The notes under the pieces: model-generated
Told to the model about the DNA's origin: nothing
The model's input: the letters and a program-made list of their open reading frames with translations, nothing else
Databases searched by the model: none
Position numbers and translations under genes: made by a program
In this document: piece after piece, positions 1 through 4,606 of the stretch
Layout of the letters: every line of letters begins with the position of its first letter
How positions within the stretch are numbered: position 1 is the first letter of the stretch
NCBI GenBank assembly: GCA_900766635.1
Contig: CAAFWA010000208.1
Span: 1-5,178, forward strand
Source: an uncultured Acinetobacter sp.
Lineage (GTDB): Bacteria > Pseudomonadota > Gammaproteobacteria > Pseudomonadales > Moraxellaceae
Length of the DNA stretch: 5,178 bases
Reading direction: 5' to 3'

Positions 1-2
1 TG

Positions 3-203
3 TCAGGTCATTTAAGTGATTCGAATCAATTAGAAGAAAAATGGGTCTGGCAAGCGTTACGGCAAATGCTGTTTTTAGAAGGCGCTTATTTACGTGGAGA
101 GAGTCGAGTGATCTATGAAAATCTGATGCAAAATTTAGGACCATCAGAATTATTTGCCCATCTTTCAATAGACTCAAGCGCAGTGACAAAATCACCTATT
201 TAG
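3..203 (+). CDS. C-terminal 66 residues of an unidentified protein (5' truncated)
   Basis: Frame 3 is open from the window edge to a TAG at 201-203, while the other two + frames hit stops within the first 20 bases. The 66 residues contain a likely amphipathic helical stretch (EEKWVWQALRQMLFLEGAYL) followed by a second helix-like stretch (SRVIYENLMQNLG) and a short polar tail rich in Ser. There is no transmembrane segment, and I recognise no catalytic motif. Codon use (Leu TTA, Gln CAA, Glu GAA) resembles the neighbouring genes, which supports real coding sequence. The gene lies on the same strand as purU, with 67 nt between its stop and the chosen purU start. A separate promoter candidate for purU begins at its stop codon, so co-transcription is not required. 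The start and most of the protein lie outside the window, and I cannot assign a family or function. Confidence 0.72.
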   Translation, partial: SGHLSDSNQLEEKWVWQALRQMLFLEGAYLRGESRVIYENLMQNLGPSELFAHLSIDSSAVTKSPI

Positions 204-227
204 AAAGCCAAGCAAACACGTTAGAAT
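199..227 (+). promoter_or_regulatory. Putative sigma70 promoter for purU
   Basis: A -35-like TTTAGA at 199-204 (4 of 6 matches to TTGACA) is followed, after a 17-nt spacer, by TAGAAT at 222-227 (5 of 6 matches to TATAAT). The -35 overlaps the stop codon of the upstream gene. Transcription would begin near 234, leaving a leader of about 37 nt before the ATG at 271. Spacing is ideal, but the -35 is weak and the region is AT-rich, so chance matches are possible. Confidence 0.4.
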
Positions 228-270
228 GATCGGCTTAATTTTTATTAGTTAACGAGTGCAATCAAACAAC

Positions 271-1137
271 ATGAATATGAGTACTGCTAACACAGCACGT
301 TTACTGATTACTTGTGAAGATAAGCCAGGAATCGTGCAGGCTGTATCGAGCTTTTTGTATCATCAGGGAGCAAATATTACCGCACTTGATCAATACGCAA
401 CTGAAGCTCAAGGCGGACGTTACTTCATGCGTGTTGAATTTGAGTTGGATCATTTGCAAAGCCGTAAAGAAAGCATCTTACAAACCTTTGCGTCTAATGT
501 CGCAGAGCGCTATAACATGCAATGGCGTTTGGCTTTAGTCAGTGATACCAAAAAAGTTGGTATTTTGGTGTCTAAAGTCGATCATGCTTTGCTTGAATTA
601 TTATGGCGTCATGCGCGTGGCGGCTTGCCCTGTGAAATCACCAAAGTGGTGTCTAACCATGAGACCTTGCGTGAAGCGGTGGAAAATTTTGGTATCCCAT
701 TTGAAGTCGTGCCTGTCAATAAAGACAATAAGCGTGAAGCCTATGCAAAAATTGATGAATTGATGCAAGGTAACGATTTATTGGTGCTTGCACGTTATAT
801 GCAAATTTTGGATGAAGAATTTGTTGCCAAATGGGAAATGAAAGTGATCAACATTCACCATTCATTCTTACCTGCGTTTGTGGGTGCTAATCCCTATCAA
901 CAAGCCTACGATAAAGGCGTTAAACTCATTGGTGCAACGGCGCATTATGTCACCGCCGATTTAGACCAAGGTCCAATTATTGAGCAAGATGTTGAGCGTG
1001 TGAGTCATGACTTTACCGTTGAGCAATTGCGTGAATTGGGTCAAGATGTTGAACGTAATGTCTTGGCACGTGCAGTAAAATGGCATTTAGAAGATCGTAT
1101 TATTGTCGATGGTAACAAAACAGTCGTTTTCCAATAA
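271..1137 (+). CDS. purU: Formyltetrahydrofolate deformylase PurU
   Basis: PurU hydrolyses 10-formyltetrahydrofolate to tetrahydrofolate and formate in the cytoplasm. In the known family this balances the one-carbon and glycine pools and can supply formate for purine synthesis. Numbered from ATG 271 (288 aa, the family's usual length), an N-terminal ACT-type regulatory domain spans about residues 7-80 (LLITCEDKPGIVQAV, then GGRYFMRVEF). A formyltransferase-fold catalytic domain covers about 94-270. The catalytic Asn-His-Asp triad is visible as N194 and H196 in VINIHHSFLPAF and D232 in TADLDQGPIIEQD. Start choice: an in-frame GTG at 256 would add five residues but has no Shine-Dalgarno sequence in front of it. 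ATG 271 and ATG 277 are both possible. ATG 271 has only a weak purine-rich AACGAG 14 nt upstream. I prefer ATG because the residues before MSTANTARL look non-conserved. The gene is probably monocistronic, with its own promoter candidate and a downstream terminator. Confidence 0.95.
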   Translation: MNMSTANTARLLITCEDKPGIVQAVSSFLYHQGANITALDQYATEAQGGRYFMRVEFELDHLQSRKESILQTFASNVAERYNMQWRLALVSDTKKVGILVSKVDHALLELLWRHARGGLPCEITKVVSNHETLREAVENFGIPFEVVPVNKDNKREAYAKIDELMQGNDLLVLARYMQILDEEFVAKWEMKVINIHHSFLPAFVGANPYQQAYDKGVKLIGATAHYVTADLDQGPIIEQDVERVSHDFTVEQLRELGQDVERNVLARAVKWHLEDRIIVDGNKTVVFQ

Positions 1138-1154
1138 TTTGAGACATCGCTGTT

Positions 1155-1190
1155 TAAAAAAGGGTCTATTTAAAATAGGCTCTTTTTTTT
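1155..1190 (+). terminator. Rho-independent terminator of purU
   Basis: AGGGTCTATTT (1161-1171) pairs with AAATAGGCTCT (1173-1183) through two G-U wobbles. The innermost pairs probably open to form a 3-5 nt loop. A run of eight T at 1183-1190 follows. The A tract at 1155-1160 can extend pairing into the T tract. It lies 17 nt after the purU stop, and nothing on the other strand needs it. Confidence 0.85.
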
Positions 1191-1232
1191 CATCATGATG
1201 TGAAAAATCGATGCAGCAGATGTAATTAAGGG

Positions 1233-1262
1233 TTGCAAATGAAAACACTTCTCATTTATCAT
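1233..1262 (+). promoter_or_regulatory. Putative sigma70 promoter of tonB-exbB-exbD
   Basis: TTGCAA at 1233-1238 (4 of 6 to TTGACA) and TATCAT at 1257-1262 (5 of 6 to TATAAT) are separated by 18 nt. Transcription would start near 1269, giving a leader of about 75 nt before tonB. The Fur-type palindrome fills the spacer and touches both hexamers, which is the expected geometry for repression and makes the promoter call more credible. Confidence 0.55.
1237..1257 (+). promoter_or_regulatory. Fur box (ferric uptake regulator operator)
   Basis: Perfect 6-nt arms AAATGA (1237-1242) and TCATTT (1252-1257) are separated by 9 nt, and 8 of the 10 position pairs across the 21-nt palindrome are complementary. 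The arms and the TTCTCATTT right half match the established Fur operator pattern of gammaproteobacteria (GATAATGATAATCATTATC and its overlapping-hexamer readings). The site sits between the -35 and -10 ahead of a tonB operon, a classic Fur target. Fe-Fur binding here would block RNA polymerase when iron is sufficient. No regulator gene lies in the window. Confidence 0.75.
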
Positions 1263-1294
1263 GGTGCCACTTTAATCGTATGAACTGAGCAGTA

Positions 1295-1321
1295 CACCAG
1301 ATTAAGTTTTAATCTTTTGTG
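1295..1321 (+). repeat. Small hairpin in the tonB leader
   Basis: AGATTAA (1299-1305) and TTAATCT (1309-1315) form a perfect 7-bp stem with a 3-nt loop. CAC (1295-1297) and GTG (1319-1321) could add three more pairs across an asymmetric bulge. It ends 7 nt before the AAGG ribosome-binding candidate of tonB. The stem is AT-rich and the T run after it is short, so it is not a convincing terminator. It might shape mRNA stability or be chance. Confidence 0.35.
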
Positions 1322-1344
1322 CCATTTCAAGGTAACAGATTCTT

Positions 1345-2160
1345 ATGAGTCAGATGTCTACATCCAGCACCCTCGCGCCACACCCGATGAAAAAGAAAAT
1401 AATCACGGCATTCGTGGCTGTAGCGATTGGACATGCTGTGGTGCTTTGGGGCGTGGCGCATATGAAGACACCTGAGCTTAAACCGATTGAAAAAGAGCCA
1501 CTGAAAGTTCGTTTTGTAAAAATTCAAGAACAACCACAACCTGAATTACCAAAACCAAAGGCGGAGCCAACCCCGCCACCGCCTCCAAAAGAAGTCAAAA
1601 TTGTAGACACACCACCGCCACCGCCTAAACAGACGCCTAAGGTGGAACAGGTGAAAAAAGCAGAAACACCAAAACCTGTGGCCAAACCTGTAGAAGCGAA
1701 GCCACAACCGATTGCGAAACCTGCACCTGTGGTGGAAACCAAAGTTGTGACTAAAGCAGAACCAGTGGTTGCAGCGCCACCGACTCCGCCTGCACCTAAA
1801 GTGGAAGCACCACCAGCACCAAAAGCTGAGCCTGCACCACCTAAACCTGCCGCACCACCAGCACCGAAATCAGTTTCAATTGGTGGTGGAGGCGTACAAT
1901 GGAGTCGTTCGCCAAAACCACAGTACAACAACCGTGACTTACAAGGCGAAACCCGCCGTGTTGTGGTGTTGATTGAGGCGGATGAAAAGGGCAACATTAA
2001 AGCTGCACGTATTACCCAATCGAGTGGTCTGCCTGCTTTAGATGAGAAAATTCGTCGCGCTGTCATGAGTGCAAAATTCAAACCATATAAGGAAAATGGC
2101 ATCGCTTATCCAATTTCGGCTTCGCAACCATTTGAATTAACGTTGAATCCTAACGGCTAA
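1345..2160 (+). CDS. tonB: TonB energy transducer protein
   Basis: TonB spans the periplasm and passes proton-motive force from ExbB-ExbD to outer-membrane TonB-dependent receptors for siderophores, haem and cobalamin. The 271-residue protein has a short cytoplasmic N-terminus with KKK at 16-18, one transmembrane anchor at about 19-38 with His30 matching E. coli His20, and a Pro/Lys/Glu-rich periplasmic linker at about 62-176. The linker includes two PPPPP runs (77-81 and 90-94) and many KP, EP and AP units. A GGGG hinge at 180-183 precedes a C-terminal TonB_C domain at about 187-271. That domain shows VVVLIEADEKGNI, QSSGLPALDEKI and the RRAV..AKFKPY block. The Ser of the SxxxH anchor motif is Val26 here, and the usual YP before the domain is YN (194-195). 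The ATG at 1345 has AAGG (1329-1332) 12 nt upstream; Met4 and Met15 are less likely starts because the basic and anchor segments begin near residue 16. It is the first gene of the operon with exbB and exbD, probably Fur-controlled. Confidence 0.95.
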   Translation: MSQMSTSSTLAPHPMKKKIITAFVAVAIGHAVVLWGVAHMKTPELKPIEKEPLKVRFVKIQEQPQPELPKPKAEPTPPPPPKEVKIVDTPPPPPKQTPKVEQVKKAETPKPVAKPVEAKPQPIAKPAPVVETKVVTKAEPVVAAPPTPPAPKVEAPPAPKAEPAPPKPAAPPAPKSVSIGGGGVQWSRSPKPQYNNRDLQGETRRVVVLIEADEKGNIKAARITQSSGLPALDEKIRRAVMSAKFKPYKENGIAYPISASQPFELTLNPNG

Positions 2161-2168
2161 CATTTATT

Positions 2169-2173
2169 AGGAG
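2169..2173 (+). promoter_or_regulatory. Shine-Dalgarno sequence of exbB
   Basis: AGGAG lies 7 nt before ATG 2181 in the 20-nt gap after the tonB stop. This is the strongest ribosome-binding site in the operon by consensus and fixes the exbB start. Confidence 0.85.
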
Positions 2174-2180
2174 TTCGAAT

Positions 2181-2801
2181 ATGAACTTTTCAGTGTATTG
2201 GGAACATGCAGATGCAGTCAGTAAAACGCTGTATTTCGTGTTATTGGCGATGTCAATCGCAACGTGGACAATCTTTGTACTGCGTTTATTAGGTACACGT
2301 CAGCTTAAACAAATGGCTTATGCGCAATTATCAACGGCCTTATCGGGTTTAAAAGCCAAGCTTGCACCGTTGAATTTTGAGCAACGTAAAGCAGTTGCAG
2401 AACAAGCATTATTGCGTCAAATTGCCTCAGAAAAAGCCTCTGCTGAAAAAGGCGTATCGGTATTGGGTACCATTGCATCGCTTGCACCGTTTGTAGGTTT
2501 ATTCGGTACGGTATGGGGTATTTTCCATGCCCTCGTAGCGGTGGGTAAAAGTGGTCAAGCAGGTTTAGCACAAGTGGCAACGCCTGTGGGTGAAGCGTTA
2601 ATCATGACCGGTTTTGGCTTGGCTGTGGCGATTCCTGCGGTGATTGCCTATAACATTTGTATGCGTGTCAACAAAACGCTCAATAACGACTTACAAGACC
2701 ATGCACACAGCTTGTTAATTGACACTATGTTGCAACAAGACAGCAGCGTGAAAACACAAGCGACTGCCACAGAAAAAGGTTTAGTGGGAGGTCAAGCTTA
2801 A
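2181..2801 (+). CDS. exbB: ExbB, TonB-system proton channel subunit (MotA/TolQ/ExbB family)
   Basis: ExbB forms the inner-membrane pentamer that, around ExbD, uses the proton gradient to energise TonB. The 206 residues contain three transmembrane segments, at about 15-37, 93-121 and 134-159. A cytoplasmic loop of about 55 residues separates the first two, and a C-terminal cytoplasmic helix follows. The family block LAPFVGLFGTVWGIFHA is present. Thr110, Glu138 and Thr143 sit at the same mutual spacing as E. coli Thr148, Glu176 and Thr181, the residues lining the proton path, so the protein should be functional. It is shorter than E. coli ExbB (244 aa), mainly at the N-terminus. Gene order and the PVGEALIMTGFGLAVAIPA segment favour ExbB over TolQ. 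It starts 20 nt after tonB, and its TAA shares one base with the exbD ATG. Confidence 0.95.
   Translation: MNFSVYWEHADAVSKTLYFVLLAMSIATWTIFVLRLLGTRQLKQMAYAQLSTALSGLKAKLAPLNFEQRKAVAEQALLRQIASEKASAEKGVSVLGTIASLAPFVGLFGTVWGIFHALVAVGKSGQAGLAQVATPVGEALIMTGFGLAVAIPAVIAYNICMRVNKTLNNDLQDHAHSLLIDTMLQQDSSVKTQATATEKGLVGGQA
2786..2792 (+). promoter_or_regulatory. Shine-Dalgarno sequence of exbD inside the exbB 3' end
   Basis: GGGAGGT lies 8 nt before ATG 2801 and within the last codons of exbB. With the TAATG stop/start overlap it indicates translational coupling of exbD to exbB, in line with a multi-subunit complex. Confidence 0.8.
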
Positions 2802-3205
2802 TGGCTTTTCAATTGGGTGAAGACAACGATGCAGGCATGAATGAGATGAACCTCATTCCGCTTATCGATATTATGTTGGTATTGATGATCATCTTTTTGG
2901 TGACAGCCACTGTTGCTAACCCATCAATTCCATTAACCTTGCCACAAACTACTGCGGAAATTGTTGATTTGCCGCCTGCACAAATTCAAGTCAGCATTAA
3001 TGCCAATGGCGATGTGGCTTGGGATGATCAGGTCATCAGTTTAGATGAATTAGAGCAACGCTTAAATGATGCGGGTCAAGCTCAACGTCAGCCAACCGTG
3101 ATCTTAAAAGCCGACAAAGACGCACGTTATGATATGGTTGCGCAAGTGATGTCTCGGGCGAGTGGAGCCGGACTCACCGATATTGCTTTTGCAACGGATA
3201 ACTAA
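2801..3205 (+). CDS. exbD: ExbD, TonB-system proton channel subunit (ExbD/TolR family)
   Basis: ExbD is the partner that sits in the ExbB pore and contacts TonB in the periplasm. The 134-residue protein has a short cytoplasmic N-terminus with the family motif MNEMNLIPLIDIMLVLMIIF. The single transmembrane helix is at about 20-41, and Asp23 corresponds to the essential proton-carrying Asp25 of E. coli ExbD. The periplasmic domain follows, at about 45-134, with a ..ILKADKDARYDMVAQVM..A..AGLTDIAFAT block typical of the family. Length is close to the E. coli protein (141 aa). Only one exbD copy is present here. TolR is the alternative family member, but the tonB-exbB-exbD order and absence of tol genes argue for ExbD. 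It is the last gene of the operon, followed at once by a strong terminator. Confidence 0.95.
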   Translation: MAFQLGEDNDAGMNEMNLIPLIDIMLVLMIIFLVTATVANPSIPLTLPQTTAEIVDLPPAQIQVSINANGDVAWDDQVISLDELEQRLNDAGQAQRQPTVILKADKDARYDMVAQVMSRASGAGLTDIAFATDN

Positions 3206-3230
3206 AAAAAGCGCCCTTGAGGCGCTTTTT
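3204..3230. terminator. Bidirectional rho-independent terminator between exbD and the YihY-family gene
   Basis: AAAAAGCGCC (3206-3215) pairs perfectly with GGCGCTTTTT (3221-3230) around the 5-nt loop CTTGA. The A run at 3204-3210 becomes a U tract for minus-strand transcripts, and the T run at 3226-3230 serves the plus strand. It overlaps the exbD stop codon region and lies 20 nt beyond the stop of the converging gene, so it can end both transcripts. Confidence 0.9.
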
Positions 3231-3244
3231 GTTATACTTCAACG

Positions 3245-3254
3245 TTAAGCTTAA
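3245..3254. repeat. Palindrome TTAAGCTTAA, copy 1
   Basis: A perfect 10-bp palindrome covers the stop codon of the YihY-family gene. The identical 10-mer recurs at 4545-4554, just beyond the other end of that gene. Flanking bases differ, so it is not part of a longer repeat. Confidence 0.5.
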
Positions 3255-4498
3255 TCACGATCTAAAATTTTAGATAAAGGAATCGAGAGCTTTGCTGCCA
3301 AATAATCATCGGCATCAATTAAAGCAGGACCTAACTTTTTCATCCATTCATCATCAGGGTGAATATTACCTACGTCTTTACGCTGTGGCAGGGTGTAAGG
3401 TAATTGGCTATAAAACTGCCAAAAATTCACTTCATTTAAATTGCGGCATAGCACATAGTCATTGTTATCGGTACGTTGAATCAGATGTTGCTTTTCCATT
3501 AAATCGACATAAATCGGCCAATAGCCAATTTCTTCACGCCCTAGAACTTCAAGTGCTTGGGCTTCGGTCACAGGTTTACCGAGCTTTTGCTTTTGATAGA
3601 ACAATTCCAACACATCAAGCAACATAATTAATGGATGACGTTTTTGTTCTTTTTCTGAGTTAAAAGCAGTCATGGCAAAACTGATTTCAACACCCAATAA
3701 AATGATATTCCAAGATAAATAAATCCAGAGTAGGAAAATCGGTACAGCAGCAAATGCACCATAGACCAATTCATAACTGGTGAAATTAGACATGCCATAA
3801 CCAAATAGATTTTTTAAGGCTTCAAACACTGTGGCACTAAATGCAGCAGCCACGAATGCAGATTTCACCGGCACATTACGATTGGGAATGGTCCAATACA
3901 AAATAAAGAAGCCAAGCAGCGTTAAGCCAAAGGAAATACACCACAGAACAAATGCGCCATTTAACTCATAGCCGGCAAAGTTGTTGCTTAAAATGCTCAT
4001 TGAGGCTACAGCAGATGAAATGACAAACGCACTTCCGAGTAAAATTGGACCTAAAGAAATAATGGTCCAATAACGCATAAAGCCCATAATCCCGCCACGG
4101 GTTTCTTGTACTCGCCAAATACGGTTAAACGCCGCTTCAATACTGGTGAGCATCATTACTGTGGTGACAAATAAAAACAACACACCAATCACAGTTAAAT
4201 TACTCGATTTATCGGCAAAGGCACTTAAGGCTTTATCAAAAGCGATGGTGGTCTTGGGTAATAAATTACTGTAGATCAGTTGTTGAATTTGTTGACGTGC
4301 AGGTTCTAAAGCTTTAATTGATGAGATGATCACCAAAAACACGGTCAGCATCGGCACAACCGCAAACAAAGTGGTATAGGTTAAAGCACCTGCCTGATCA
4401 CGACATTTATCTGCTTCAAAACGACGAATCACAAAGATGACAAACTGAAACCAAGTGTGATCGTAAAAGGGCAGTTTCTTTAGATACTTTTCTAACAT
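3251..4498 (-). CDS. YihY/UPF0761 (BrkB-like) family inner-membrane protein
   Basis: This is a 415-residue integral membrane protein of the YihY family, once misnamed ribonuclease BN or BrkB; its molecular function is not firmly established. From ATG 4498, the family block AGALTYTTLFAVVPMLTVF is at about 37-54. Roughly six membrane segments fall near 40-60, 100-120, 145-168, 182-203, 212-228 and 247-275. The conserved IPNRNVPVKSAF (204-215), FSATVFEALKNLFGYG (220-235) and VYGAFAAVPIFLLWIYLSW (245-263) blocks follow. A soluble tail from about 285 (DVLELFYQKQ..., LGREEIGYWPIYVDLMEKQHLI) resembles a winged-helix-like domain and makes the protein much longer than E. coli YihY (290 aa). An in-frame TTG at 4504 would add two residues; ATG 4498 is better, with GAGA 10 nt upstream. 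It converges on exbD across the shared terminator and is divergent from the wrbA-like gene. Confidence 0.92.
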   Translation of the reverse strand: MLEKYLKKLPFYDHTWFQFVIFVIRRFEADKCRDQAGALTYTTLFAVVPMLTVFLVIISSIKALEPARQQIQQLIYSNLLPKTTIAFDKALSAFADKSSNLTVIGVLFLFVTTVMMLTSIEAAFNRIWRVQETRGGIMGFMRYWTIISLGPILLGSAFVISSAVASMSILSNNFAGYELNGAFVLWCISFGLTLLGFFILYWTIPNRNVPVKSAFVAAAFSATVFEALKNLFGYGMSNFTSYELVYGAFAAVPIFLLWIYLSWNIILLGVEISFAMTAFNSEKEQKRHPLIMLLDVLELFYQKQKLGKPVTEAQALEVLGREEIGYWPIYVDLMEKQHLIQRTDNNDYVLCRNLNEVNFWQFYSQLPYTLPQRKDVGNIHPDDEWMKKLGPALIDADDYLAAKLSIPLSKILDRD

Positions 4499-4532
4499 AG
4501 GCAAGACATCTCAATTTTTTTAATACGTTTGT

Positions 4533-4564
4533 CCATTTTTCGCCTTAAGCTTAACCAAAAATGG
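4533..4564. repeat. Inverted repeat in the divergent yihY-family/wrbA-like intergenic region
   Basis: CCATTTTT (4533-4540) is the exact reverse complement of AAAAATGG (4557-4564). Between the arms lies the 10-bp palindrome TTAAGCTTAA (4545-4554, also at 3245-3254), off centre by one base from the outer arms. The element occupies the middle of the 108-bp gap between two divergent genes, a natural place for an operator, but I do not recognise a regulator consensus. AT-richness raises the chance of coincidental symmetry. Confidence 0.4.
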
Positions 4565-4576
4565 CAAAAAATACCG

Positions 4577-4582
4577 TATAGT
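4577..4582 (+). promoter_or_regulatory. Possible -10 element for the wrbA-like gene
   Basis: TATAGT matches TATAAT at 5 of 6 positions and would start transcription about 18 nt before ATG 4607. No good -35 is found at 16-18 nt; TTAACC at 4551-4556 is 20 nt upstream, so the promoter would be weak or activator-dependent. Confidence 0.3.
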
Positions 4583-4606
4583 TTTCTTTTTTTGAGCTTT
4601 ATTGTG

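Noticed and set aside
205..236. AAGCC/GGCTT inverted repeat followed by a T-rich stretch as a terminator for the first gene
   Set aside because: Only 5 bp of stem with a 22-nt loop and an interrupted T run; it also overlaps the purU promoter candidate, so it is too weak to call.
1239..1283. Short + strand frame MKTLLIYHGATLIV as a possible leader peptide before tonB
   Set aside because: It begins inside the Fur box, upstream of the predicted transcription start, and has no ribosome-binding site, so it is probably not transcribed.
1524..2102. A 192-codon minus-strand open frame opposite tonB
   Set aside because: Its Gly/Thr/Ser-rich translation is the complement of the Pro/Lys-rich TonB linker, and it has no family resemblance. 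The + strand frame is clearly tonB.
3292..3627. A 111-codon + strand open frame antisense to the YihY-family gene
   Set aside because: It has no recognisable motif and lies wholly inside a well-supported gene on the other strand.
3251..4498. Naming the minus-strand membrane protein ribonuclease BN (rbn)
   Set aside because: That name was historically misapplied to this family; the true RNase BN/Z is a metallo-beta-lactamase-fold enzyme, and no such motif is present here.
4505..4530. TATTAA on the minus strand as a -10 for the YihY-family gene
   Set aside because: It matches only 4 of 6 positions, has no -35 worth naming, and lies in an A/T run, so chance is the better explanation.
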